From: Platerodrilus igneus
Taxonomy: Eukaryota > Arthropoda > Insecta > Coleoptera > Lycidae
Direction of reading: 5' to 3'
Assembly (NCBI GenBank): GCA_036346225.1
Contig: JARFIW010001177.1
Coordinates: forward strand, 2,388,501-2,452,500
Length of the DNA: 64,000 bases
Shown: positions 34,221 through 44,778 of the stretch, piece after piece
Numbering within the stretch: position 1 is the stretch's first letter
Layout: each line of letters begins with the position of its first letter
The notes under the pieces: generated by a model
Told to the model about the DNA's origin: nothing
The model's input: the letters and a program-made list of their open reading frames with translations, nothing else
Databases searched by the model: none
Program-made: the position numbers and the translations under genes

Positions 34221-36277
34221 TTATGTATGTATATATTGTAGAATATAAACAAGGCAATTTCAAAACACCCTGTATAAAGGAAACAACCAAAATTTACATG
34301 CGAAATTTATCTCATTTTATTCAATTTAAAGTATCAAGTGTTACCATTATTTTATAATTAGGGATTAAGAATTTAATAGGTGCGTAAAAAAAATTAATTG
34401 CATAAGCCAATGGAAATAATTATTTAATTTAATTGAGTTGAAGTCGAAGGAATATAACGTTTAAAACGCATAAGAGCTTGTAAAAATCGATAATACCAAG
34501 GTGAAACGCTTTACTATATGAAATACTTTGAAAAGCAAAATCCTAGAAATGTTATTTAAAACGTCGGTTAATTTGAACACCTGCGTGTTTTCTAAATGTC
34601 AACTTCCCCTTATTTTGTGTAGATAAAACTCAAGATTCTAGGTATATTGTACAAACGGTCGGATGTTTTCGCATTAAACGCTAATAAGAGGTTATTTAAA
34701 GCACGTTTGCTAGTCCACGTGGGGTTAGATAGCAGATAGACAGGAATATCGTTTTCTACCACTCAAACAAGGTTAGAAGGAAACGTAGAATATGCATAAG
34801 AAAGAGACAGCGTTAATGTAGGCGGGATTTGTAAGACGTCAATGCAGAGACTATTGGTCGATATCGTTAGTTGTACATCAGACATACACGGGAATATTGA
34901 ATGTTAATTTTTCAGAAAATATCGTAACGACGCGCTAAATTTCGGGGAGTTAGAAAACGGTTGAACCCAAAATTTTAAGAAATATTGTTGTCAATGAAGG
35001 ACTTTGCGTGAAATGCGGCCGAGAGGTGGCATAGTAAATTGTATAAATACTTTTTGAAAATGAATAAAAGTTCCTTAGTATTTTGATCGCTTCAGACTAC
35101 GTTCCGAAGTTACCACGAGCTTGTAAGTATAGAAAATTATTTTAAATTAAATAGTACGGTGTTAGCCTCATAATTTGTACGCGGATAGTGCCGAGTCTAA
35201 ATTTTATTAAAGTGCCACATATATTTTTTTTTAACAAGCTCGTGTAGTGACATTATGTAACGTGGATTAAATTAAACAATTATCAAAGAAGAGTAATAAT
35301 TGGATTTGATGTTGGATGTATCGTAACTTAGAGGGTGTTCAACTACTAATATCTGGAGGCGGGAGCAGAGCAGTACCACGAAACAACTTAATGGCATCAT
35401 CGTCATCGGAGCAGGAATCTTCAAGAAATTCCAGGTAACGCTTTAGAATTTGTTGTTGTTGATAAACTATGAAGGTTATTGTGATGGGTGAGAGTGAACT
35501 ATGATGGTATTTTACATTATTTGGTGTATTGAACATAACACGTATAACTAACTTTTATGGCGGTATTTAAATATAAAGCTAAAGGTGTATATAAAGCTGA
35601 TTAACGTTCCTCAGGAATTTAAATATTTTTTGTTATGAGTATATGGAGTTTTGTTGTGTTTGTAATAAAAATATGCCAAGTAAAGAGCATACATTAATCA
35701 TAATTAACTGGGTTATCATGAGTTCACCATACTCCAGAGTTTCCTAATTAAAATTAATTATAAATAAAGAAAGAAAGATAAGGTATTATTCAGGGCCCAT
35801 TTACTCAAGTTACATTCAATGCGTTTGATATTGTTAGTTAAAGTTCTGGACTTTACAAAATAGAATTTATTGAGGTGTAACTTGGCCACTGAGATGTATA
35901 TAATTTTGAAGTTTTATTTGTAAATAGTGGAAAATAGATTTTGTATGATTGTTGTATTATTTTGTGGTTTTATTGAGAGTGTGCGTGAACGATAGAGAAT
36001 ATGAGTGTGAATCTAGGTATCCAACAGGAGGCCCAACTGAGCTATCCGGAAGCAGTTGAAGAAGGCAATTCAACCGAGGAAGTTGGAATCGGGGTAAGAA
36101 ATATTATTTTCTTTGTTTTTGAATTTTATGACGATTTTGAAAAATTAATAAAATTTCGAATGTATCAATGTTGGTGAGGCTTTTACCCGAAATACACGGG
36201 AATCTTATGACGGCCCAACGTTGAGGCTTGAATGATTTTTAGGGAGTTCCAGAGATTAATCCCCGACTTACACGGCA
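34220..36277 (+). repeat. LTR-like unit I (about 2.05 kb)
   Basis: It is bounded by TA tracts. It starts near 34239 with TGTAGAATATAAAC and has ACACCCTGTATAAAGG at about 34266, the position seen in the other LTRs. It has a TATA box at 35042-35049 and ends CACGGCA at 36271-36277. Near the end a primer-site-like box ATGACGGCCCAACGTTGAGGC (its last 20 bases, about 36198-36217) occurs. It diverges from the other LTRs over most of its length, so it is a separate subfamily. Confidence 0.65.
36001..36093 (+). other. Possible short coding exon with splice donor in unit I
   Basis: An ATG at 36001 opens 31 acidic codons (beginning MSVNLGIQQEAQ) that run exactly to a good donor, GG|GTAAGA at 36094. It is preceded by a TATA box about 950 bp upstream and a possible first donor at 35121 (TTGTAAGT). 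No matching downstream exon is identified. It might be a fused N-terminal exon of an element gene or a chance frame. Confidence 0.25.
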
Positions 36278-36294
36278 TATATATATATATATAT
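36278..36294. repeat. Short (TA)n tract between units I and J
   Basis: About 17 bases of TA repeat between CACGGCA and TGCTCTG; the shortest tract in the chain. Confidence 0.95.
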
Positions 36295-38186
36295 TGCTCT
36301 GATAAGCGGTTGTTTAGGGGTGTATTGAGTAGTAAGAGTCGTGTAGTAGCTATAAATAGCAATAGGAATCAGAAAACTGCATTTATTTAGCAGAAAAATA
36401 AGTAATTCGTACATTATGTAAATAGTAAGCACTTAACACCCTGCATATAGACCATAATTAACTTTAAATAAAGCCAGCAAGCACATCTTTCGATAATAGA
36501 ACGCGCCTTCAGCAGAGAAGTAATTGTACATCTAATTAAAACTACGTTGAGAATGTTTGTGAAGTTTATAAGATAAAGACGCAGAAGATAAGACAAAACT
36601 TAAAAAATCCTCATGAAATTACGCTTGTGATAAAAAAAGGAATAATATGCGCTTTGATAAGAAAACGCACTTTCAAAGATCAGTCTAAATAAATACATGA
36701 ACGACAACAGCACTAGAGTTACATCATTTATTTTTGTACAATTATCCAAAAGCATTATTTATACAAAGCAACAGACGTAAGTTAAAAGTCTGGCCACGAT
36801 AACAAATAATAAGGTATCATAGATCGCAAATAAACACCATGAGACGGAAATACAAAGGAGTTTCATCAAAAATCAGCTTGAAATATTAAAGAGAACCTGG
36901 TTGGTCGCGACAATCTGCAAAACTGCTTGGAAACCCAACCCAAACGTAGTGGAAAAAGCTATTTAACACCCACCGGTGATAAGGCAGCTCAGTTTCCACT
37001 TGAAGCACGTAGAATCCACATCACTTTTAACCAGAAATCCATGCGTCAGATAAATAAAATTGTACTATAGTGAAAATAGTGCCGTGCAACAATTATGTTA
37101 AGAATACATGAAGAGTTTTTGCCGGTTTTTTTAGAAAACGTGTGTAGAAATTGGGTAATTAATTTAAATTAAATATTTATAATGATATAGGGTTTCTAAC
37201 CGGCTTCCAGTCAAATTATGGACTATTTCTGGTTCACTTGTAAAACAAATCTAATCGGCTTCCAGTCAAATTCTGGTTCAATTCTAATCTGCGTCGAAAA
37301 CGATAATTCTGGTATATTTCTGGACTATTCTAATCTGCGTCGAAAACAATTCTAATTTTAATTCTGATATAATTCTGGTACAATTCTGGCGATAATTCTA
37401 ATTATGGGACAATTCTGATACGCTGCTAATTTATGATTTGAAGTCTGGAATTTTAAGTGGCATTTAGGGGAAGAGTTTTATAGCACATGCAGAGAAATAT
37501 AAAATAAAACACGAAGTAATTTTTGGAAAGCAAGGGGGAACCTTACTGAAATATTAGTTTGACAAAGCAGAGCATTGGTATTCGATTGAAGACAACAAGG
37601 GGGTGTTGATCCACAACACGAAACAACATTTTAGGAGATCACAGGTCAGATCTACTTAATTTTAAGGAATTTTTTTAAGTTAAATTTCAATACTGAATTT
37701 ATTCAATTTATCCAAAACTTGTAAAGAGTCAACAGGAACATTGCATACGTTTAAACTTACGTCATAAATCATAAAAGGGTCTCAAACGTTCCAGATTCTT
37801 TTTGTAAAAAGGTGTTGTTTTTGGTGACCTTATATTAAAGTAAAAGTATATAAATTTTGAGATAAATAATCCATATGATATTAATTGATTGAAGGGTGTA
37901 TTTAAAGAGTTTCAAAAATTGTAAATTTTATTTTCTTTCATTATATGAACGTTGATTAACTATGTTTTATCAATTCAAACAAGCAATCAAAAAGGGGTGA
38001 AAGAAAATTGATCATCGTAACGTTGTGCACTCTGTGTAGATTAAAAAGGGCTAGCTGTGGCATAATAAAAGTAAAAGATTAAAGTAAGAAACACAAAGCG
38101 GTGGCGTTAACCAAAACGTCTATTACACCGAGTACGGCGTCATATCAATTTATATGACACAACAACGTGGGGCGATAAATACATAG

Positions 38187-38188
<2 letters not shown>
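36295..38188 (+). repeat. Solo-type LTR unit J (about 1.89 kb)
   Basis: It starts TGCTCTGATAAGCGG and ends ATACATAGCA. It aligns with A, D and G, including ACACCCTGCATATAG (about 36436), 'tttggtgacc' (about 37818) and GAGTACGGCGTCATAT (about 38133). A box ACAACAACGTGGGGC just before the end is a primer-site-like module. Tandem sub-repeats ('cggcttccagtcaaattNtgg', 37201-37275) occur in the middle. Confidence 0.83.

Positions 38189-38227
<39 letters not shown>
38189..38227. repeat. (TA)n tract between unit J and the inverted-repeat element
   Basis: Pure TA repeat between CATAGCA of J and the left arm of the inverted repeat. Confidence 0.97.
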
Positions 38228-38230
<3 letters not shown>

Positions 38231-38387
38231 CTTTTATATATGTAGTTTAATGCCATCTACTGTGTAACTTATGATTAAAGAGTCAAATTCTCCAAAACGT
38301 TAAGTTTAATAAATGTTTTGAACTAAACCACTTAACTTAATCAAAGGAAATTTATCCAAATACTTAAATACTTAAAACACAGTCAAT

Positions 38388-38392
<5 letters not shown>

Positions 38393-38435
<43 letters not shown>
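38393..38435. repeat. (TA)n tract, left inner
   Basis: TA repeat between the left arm and the hammerhead core. Confidence 0.95.
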
Positions 38436-38437
<2 letters not shown>

Positions 38438-38774
38438 AAAGACAAGTTATTTGCAGTCCGCAATAAGAAAATTGTATATGAAGTAAGATGTATCAAATGC
38501 CCTTGGGGCATGAACCCGGGTGTCGCCACGAGAAGGTTTGTTACGTATGCAAATAAATTTTGCAGTAACATTCCGCAAATTCTCAAAGGCATGACGTACT
38601 TTTATAGTCATTTATAAAATTTATTATGTAGTTTCGGTTCAATTCAGTACTTCCACACTTTAGTAGTGTTGGTGTTTTATCACCTGATGGCGGTTTTATT
38701 TACTTTTGCCATAGTACAGTGATTGTTTCGAAATTATATCATTATAATAGCTTCGATTACTTCATAGGGTTCTT

Positions 38775-38833
38775 GGGAACTATTCCACTCTGACGAGGCT
38801 AACAAGCCGAAACCATGGTCAGTGGATGTTTCC
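38775..38833 (+). ncRNA. Hammerhead ribozyme (type I, minimal stem III)
   Basis: All core elements are present in order: CUGACGA at 38790-38796, stem II GGC/GCC (38797-38799 with 38806-38808, loop UAACAA), GAAA at 38809-38812, and cleavage triplet GUC ending at 38820. Stem I closes with UCCACU (38784-38789) against AGUGGA (38821-38826). After a small internal loop (UAU/U) it is extended by GGGAAC (38775-38780) against GUUUCC (38828-38833). Stem III is only ACC/GGU around the palindrome ACCAUGGU, so a single molecule would fold poorly but two could pair. Such minimal stems are typical of hammerheads in Penelope-like elements. Predicted cleavage is after C38820. Confidence 0.9.
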
Positions 38834-38948
38834 TCCCCTATGAAGTAATAAAGCTAATGTTTTGTTAATGGCTATATAACTACCAGCCCGATTTGTATTT
38901 GTCAATGGCTTTTATTATTTTCATAAGTTGTTTACAGATACATCTTAC

Positions 38949-38951
<3 letters not shown>

Positions 38952-38998
<47 letters not shown>
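38952..38998. repeat. (TA)n tract, right inner
   Basis: TA repeat between the hammerhead core and the right arm. Confidence 0.95.
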
Positions 38999-39000
<2 letters not shown>

Positions 39001-39333
39001 TATTAGGATAAATTTTCTTCAATTAAGTTAAGTGGTTTAGTTCAAAACATTTATTAAACTTAACGTTTTGGAGAATTTGACTCCTTAATCATAAGTTACA
39101 AAGCAGATGGCATTAAACTACGTATATAAAAGATATAAATTACTTTCTTAATTTGTTTTTTTTGTTGCAGAAAACCAGTGTTGAAATATAGTGTCACTTC
39201 ATTAAAAGCTGTTGTTACAAGTGATGTTTGTCAAAACTAGCGTTTTACGTTTAAAAAATTTGACTAAAGTACAAAATATTATGATTGTTTAGAGATTTTT
39301 GTTTTTTCTTACCAATCTTTATTAAATTTGTAT

Positions 39334-41172
39334 GCGTGTGGTGTGTGTGTAGGTGTGGATGTGGGTGTGGATGTGGGTGTGAATGTCGGTGTATGTGTGG
39401 GTGTGGTTATGGGTGAGGGTGTGGGTGTGGGTGTGGATGTGGGTGTGGATGTGGGTGTGGGTGTGGGTGTGGGTGTGGGTGTGGGTGTGGGTGTGGGTGT
39501 GGGGTGGGTGGGTGTGGGTGTGGGTGTGGGTGTGGGTGTGGGTGTGGGTGTGGGTGTGGGTGTGTGGGTGTGGGTGTGGTGTGTGTGTGGGTGTGGTTGT
39601 GGGTGTGGGTGTGGGTGTGGGTGTGGGTGTGGGTGTGGGTGTGGGTGGTGGGTGTGGGTGTGGGTGTGGGTGTGGGTGTGGGTGTGGGTGTGGGTGTGGG
39701 TGTGGGTGTGGGTGTGGGTGTGGGTGTGGGTGTGGGTGTGGGTGTGGGTGTGGGTGTGGGTGTGGGTGTGGGTGTGGGTGTGGGTGTGGGTGTGGGTGTG
39801 GGTGTAGGTGTGGGAGTGGATGTGTGTGTGGGTGTGGTGTGGGTGTGGGTGTGGGTGAGGGTGTGGGTGTGGGTGTGGGTGTGGGTGTGGGTGTGGGTAT
39901 GGGTGTGGGTGTGGGTGTGGGTGTGGGTGTGGGTGGGTGGGTGGGGTGGGTGTGGGTGTGGGTGTGGGTGTGGGTGTTGGTGTCGGTGTGGGTGTGGGGG
40001 TGGGTGTGGGTGTGGGTGTGGGTGTGGGTGTGGGTGTGGGTGTGGGTGTGGGGTGTGGGTGTGGGTGGGGGTGTGGGTGTGGGTGTGGGTGTGGGTGTGG
40101 GTGTGGGTGTGGGTGTGGGTGTGGGTGTGGGTGTGGGTGTGGGTGTGGGTGTGGGTGTGGGTGTGGGTGTGGGTTGGGTGTGGGTGTGGGTGTGGTGTGT
40201 GGGTGTGGGTGTGGGTGTGGGTGTGGGTGTGGGTGTGGGGTGTGGGTGTGGGTGGTGGGTGGGGTGTGGGTGTGGGTGTGGGTGTGGGTGTGGGTGTGGG
40301 TGTGGTGTGTGTGGGTGTGGTGGTAGTGTGGTGTGGGTGTGGGTGTGGGTGTGGGTGTGGGTGTGGGTGTGGGTGTGGGTGTGGGTGTGGGTGTGGGTGT
40401 GGGTGTGGGTGTGGGTGTGGGTGTGGGTGTGGGTGTGGGTGTGGGTGTGGGTGTGGTGTGGGTGTGGGTGTGGGTGTGGGTGTGGGTGTGGGTGTGGGTG
40501 TGGGTGTGGGTGTGGGTGTGGGTGGTGTGGGTGTGGGTGTAGTAGAGGGTGTGTGTGTGGGTGTGGGTGTGGGTGTGGGTGTGGGTGTGGGTGTGGGTGT
40601 GGGTGTGGGTGTGGGTGTGGGTGTGGGTGTGGGTGTGGGTGTGGGTGTGGGTGTGGGTGTGTGGGTGTGGGTGTGGGTGTGGGTGTGGGTTGTGGGTGTG
40701 GGTGTGGGTGTGGGTGTGGGTGTGGGTGTGGGTGTGGGTGTGGGTGTGGGTGTGGTGGTGTGGGTGTGGGTGTGGGTGTGGGTGTGGGTGTGGGTGTGGG
40801 TGTGGGTGTGGGTGTGGGTGTGGGTGTGGGTTGGGTGGTGGTTGGTTGGGTGTGGGTGTGGGTGTGGGTGTGGGTGTGGGTGTGGGTAGTTGGTTGTGGT
40901 TTGAGGTGTGGGTGTGGGTGTGGTGTGGGTGTGGGTGTGGGTGTGGGTGTGGGTGTGGGTGTGGTGTGGTGTGGGTGTGGGTGTGGGTGTGGGTGTGTGG
41001 GTGTGGGTGTGGGTGTGGGTGTGGGTGTGGGTGTGGTGTGGGTGGGTGTGAGTGTGAGTGTGGGTGTGGTGTGGTGGGTGTGGGTGTGGGTGTGGGTGTG
41101 GGTGTGGGTGTGGGTGTGGGTGTGGGTGTGGGTGTGGGTGTGGGTGTGGTTGTGGGTTTGGGTGTGAGTGTA
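39334..41172 (+). repeat. (GGGTGT)n hexamer array, about 1.84 kb
   Basis: The plus strand is almost wholly G and T in six-base units (GGGTGT). Indels shift phase every 50-200 bp, and edges are degenerate ('gtgtggatgtgggtgtgaatg' style words at the left; 'gtgagtgtgag' at the right). The strand bias is complete: almost no C for 1.8 kb. Long Val/Trp/Gly/Cys frames in it are repeat artefacts. The G-triplets allow quadruplex or telomere-like folding. Confidence 0.97.
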
Positions 41173-41406
41173 ATAGGAAACTGTTTTGTCTTTGGGTTGT
41201 TGTATCTGTAATTTAGAGTGATTTAGTTTTGTTTAAAATAGTTATTTGAGAAAACGTTATTGTTTATATAAATTTTGCGTGAAGGAATCTTGGAGACTGT
41301 ATATGTGTCTTGGTTGTCTAGTTATTGGGAACCTTATGTTTGTTTTTTAAATTTGTAAGGTACAAATTATACTACTTCAAAATTATTAATATTAGTTTTT
41401 TAATTT

Positions 41407-42350
41407 AAACAGAATAGAATTAGAGCAGGAACGTAGAGAAGTAAACATTAGGAAAGGGGTGAGACAGGGATGTGCCCTATCCCCATTGATTTTTAACTTG
41501 TACATAGAAGATGCAATGAATACTGTCAAATGCAGGAAGACATTTGGAATTAGTATGCAGGGACAAAAAATTAATATGTTTAGATTTGCAGATGATATAG
41601 CGGTATTAGCGTCTAGCAAGGAAGAGTTAGAAGCTGCTCTTAATGAAATGGAAACGGTTCTAACAGAGACATACGGTATGAAAATTAACAAAACTAGAAC
41701 TAAAGTTCTAGTTTGGAAAGGTAGGGAAAATAAATCAAAAACAAGAATACAAGTATTTAACACGAACTTACAAGAGGTTAAGGATTTCTGCTACCTAGGA
41801 AGCCAAATAACGCAAGATGGGAAAAGCACAAAGATATAAAACAAAGATTAGCACAAGGTCGTGTTACATTTAACAAGAAAAGCAACTACTGTGCTCAAAG
41901 ACCACAAACATAGAAACAAGGAAAAGATTGCTTAAAACATATGTGTGGAGCTCAGCACTGTACGGCTGTGAAGCCTGGACAGTAGGAGAAGCGGACAAGA
42001 AAAAGGTAGAAGCCTTTGAAATGTGGTGCTACAGACGTATGATGAAGATATCATGGACAGACAAAGTTAAGAACGAAGAGGTACTAAAAATGGTAGGGGA
42101 AGAAAGAAATATGTGGAAAACGGTAAAAAATAGGAGAGATAGGATGATTGGCCACATACTACGGCATGAGGGAATAGTGCGGAATATATTAGAAGCAGAG
42201 ATAGGAAAAAAGAGAAGAGGCAGACCTAGATTAGACTTCTGCACACAGATAGTAAAAAATGTAGGCTGTAGAGGTTTCAGGGAGATGTGTAGGCTAGCCC
42301 AGAATAGAAATCAATGGAGGTACGCATCCAACCAATCCCAAGATGGATAA
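41407..42350 (+). pseudogene. LINE reverse transcriptase, 3' half
   Basis: The frame open at 41411 has RT motif 'GVRQGCALSPLIFNLYIED' (palm entry) and the catalytic 'FRFADDIAVLAS' (Asp-Asp pair), then the thumb region with 'EVKDFCYLGSQI'. A short shifted stretch (41839-41920) leads to frame 41928-42350, with 'LYGCEAWTVGEADKKKVEAF', 'WCYRRMMKISWTD' and a basic 'KKRRGRPRLDF' tail. These C-terminal words recur in APE-type LINEs of insects; the clade (RTE-like or similar) is not settled. The 5' part (endonuclease, fingers) is missing. One frameshift makes it a pseudogene. Confidence 0.88.
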
Positions 42351-43390
42351 ACTAATGACGAAAAGATAACTGTGCTTAAACATGATGATTATTATAAGTA
42401 ACTACAAGAATTGGTTGGGCAATATTCTCGATTAAATAATGTTAAGTGTGTGAAAGGATTTACTGGAAAACCATTATTTCGGCAAATGTCTAAGTGTTGG
42501 GGAATCTTTTTAGCCACAGGTTGCTTAACCTCCTTCACTGAATCTCGGTAAAATAGGGTATAAAAGTAGAAAACAATAGAAAGGAAACTAGCTGAATACA
42601 CATGTTGTGTGAGAATTTCAGGGAACTATGTAGGCTAGCTCAGAATATAAATAAGTGCAGGTACGTGTTCAACCAGTTTTGAGACGGAAAACCTAATGAC
42701 GAAAAAATAAGCGCAGATAAATCTGATGATTAGTATAAACAACTAGTTGTTGGTTGCGAAATACCTAAATTGGAAAATATATTAAATCGCCAAATGGTTA
42801 AGTGTTGGGGGAACTTGGCAGCCACAGGCTGCTTACCTTCCTTCACAACCATTGAAGGTCGGAGAAATAGGGCATATAACGGTAAAACAATAGAAAATGA
42901 CCGAACTGCATCTAACAAGAAAGAACAGCGCCTATGAGGAAAGACAACAAACATAAAATAAGAAGAAAATTGTTGAAAGCATATGTGTGGAGCACAGCAC
43001 AGTATGCCTATGAAATACGTGCAGTCTGAAACGCAGACAGAAAAACGGTAGCAGCCTTTTGAAATGATGTGCTTCAGATGTATGAGGACGATAGCATGGA
43101 CAGACAAAGATAATAACAAATAAGTTACAGAAATAGTAGGGGAACAAGGATATCTAGGGAAAAGAGAAATAGTAGGGCGAATACGTTCTAAGGCATTTTT
43201 GGGGAGTAGTATGTGATATATTACAAGCAGAGACAGGAAAAAAGAGGTAGATGTAGACCTAGATCAGACAGTTATAGATGCAAACTGTGCATATTTCAGG
43301 GAAATCTGTAGGTTAGTTCAGAATAGGGAACAATGATGGTACGCGTCTAACCAGTTCTAGGACTGAAGACCTAATGATGATGATGAAGTT
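42278..43390 (+). repeat. Tandem degenerate copies of the LINE 3' end
   Basis: The block around 'tgtaggctagcccagaatag' at 42288 recurs at about 42630 and 43309. The blocks 'taagtgttgggg' and 'gccacaggNtgctta' recur at 42490-42530 and 42800-42835. A third copy (42940-43390) again includes decayed RT C-terminal sequence ('cagacaaagataa', 'aagaggtagatgtagacctag') and ends in a (GAT)n tail near 43378. At least three truncated copies of one LINE lie head to tail. Confidence 0.8.
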
Positions 43391-44745
43391 AAACAGTTAT
43401 TTGTTTCTTGAATGTTTGTAATAATTGGATTCCATTTCAAGTATTTCAACATTTTGTAGATCTAAAGTGTGATTGTTTCTTTTTGTATGTGTGGATAGTG
43501 CGCAGGTAATTTATTCTATTTTGGCGTTGCTTTTATTGATACGGGTTTGTTTATTTTCGAGTTATAACGTTACAATTAATTGCGAGTCTAATTGTAAAGA
43601 ATTTTATGTATTTGGCTATTATGCTGGTGTGTATCTATAGTTACTTCTCTATCATTGTGTCAGGTAACGTAAATGTTAGTAATTTAATGTTAGTTTGGTT
43701 ATTTGGTAATCCTGTTTTTTTCAGTTCTGATATTATTCTGTACGAGCGTGCATGTAGAATTTAATTTAAGAATTTACTTATCGGAGTTCGTTGATGTATT
43801 TGTGATGTAATTGACTGAATAACTGTAAAGGTTATTATGATTAGCTATACGAACGTTAATAATTCATATGTATATTCGGGTTTTAAAGTTGTTAGGTGTT
43901 GTTACGTTTTTATATGTACGCCGTTGGTCGAGGTTGACCTATTATGTCCTTGCATTTTAATTCAAGTGACTTTCTAGTTTTGTAGTGTAATCTAATGTTT
44001 TACAGTTCACCTTGGGTGTGGTTGTAATTTTGTGTTGTTTCAAAAGCATATTGGATAAATTAGACTGGATTTCAGTTTTTCAGTAATTCTTTCAAGTCTT
44101 GAATAGGATTGGCTGATATTTTAAAGAAAATGGATTTCCTTCTTCCACCTTGTAGGGTGTGGTGTGATCTGCCGAAGAGTCCAGTCTGGTATGGTTCTAG
44201 TGGAGTTTTATGGTCGTTTATCTAGGCTCTTCCGTTTGGGATCTTTTCATTAGACCTTTATTGGGATTCAAGTTATGTATTGGTTTGTGCGTTGAAGTTG
44301 CACGTTAAGTCTGTAAGCTTTGGGCTTTGAAATTGCATTAGTAACCTCGTGGGATACTATTGCTCTGGAGGCGTAATCACACACCATATTTGTACGCATA
44401 TGTTGGAATTCTTTGTCTGCACCGTGATTAGGGTAATTTGAAATAATATATCTTAGGTTAGAATAAAACTTGAAATCAGATAAGTACCATAAAATATTTA
44501 TATTAATATCCAAATTTAGTTGCTTACTATTAACAACTGATCCAGTACCTTGTGTTGAAACAATTGTATTAACAGGTTTCACCAACTACACTGGGTATTT
44601 TAGCATCAGTATCCTCAGTTTCATTTTTATTTTAATATTCATCTTTAATCATTTACTACTGCATTCGACTTCGCAGCTCCTTTCAGATTTACAGTTATCA
44701 ACATACTGTAATATACAGAAGTTATAGTAACACCTCAACTATAGC
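43391..44745. other. Stretch without recognisable gene
   Basis: AT-rich DNA with no convincing protein or RNA gene. A 105-codon minus-strand frame at 44585-44268 lies downstream (minus strand) of the LTR-like unit and a primer-site-like box. It could be the start of its gag, but I see no gag motif. Confidence 0.4.
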
Positions 44746-44778
44746 AGCCACCGTTGCGTTATGGTACATGCCTTACTC

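Larger units (their letters stand above)
38224..39143 (+). mobile_element. Inverted-repeat Penelope-like fragment with (TA)n tracts
   Basis: Left arm 38224-38365 and right arm 38999-39143 are about 140-bp near-perfect inverted copies ('gtagtttaatgccatctNcT...' against its complement). Each arm's inner edge meets a (TA)n tract (38393-38435, 38952-38998). Inside is a 516-bp core with a hammerhead ribozyme, and just within the tracts an 18-bp inverted pair (about 38479 and 38937, 'gaagtaagatgtatc'). Hammerheads in terminal repeats and inverted flanking repeats are both known for Penelope-like retroelements. No RT is present; a Cys-containing scrap at 38470-38545 cannot be assigned. Confidence 0.65.

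Noticed and set aside
39328..41211. Very long open frames encoding Val/Trp, Gly/Val and Cys/Gly repeats
   Set aside because: They are translations of the (GGGTGT)n array in three frames; no stop codon can occur in the pure repeat.
41392..42244. Minus-strand frames over the LINE RT
   Set aside because: They are shadows of the plus-strand RT frames.
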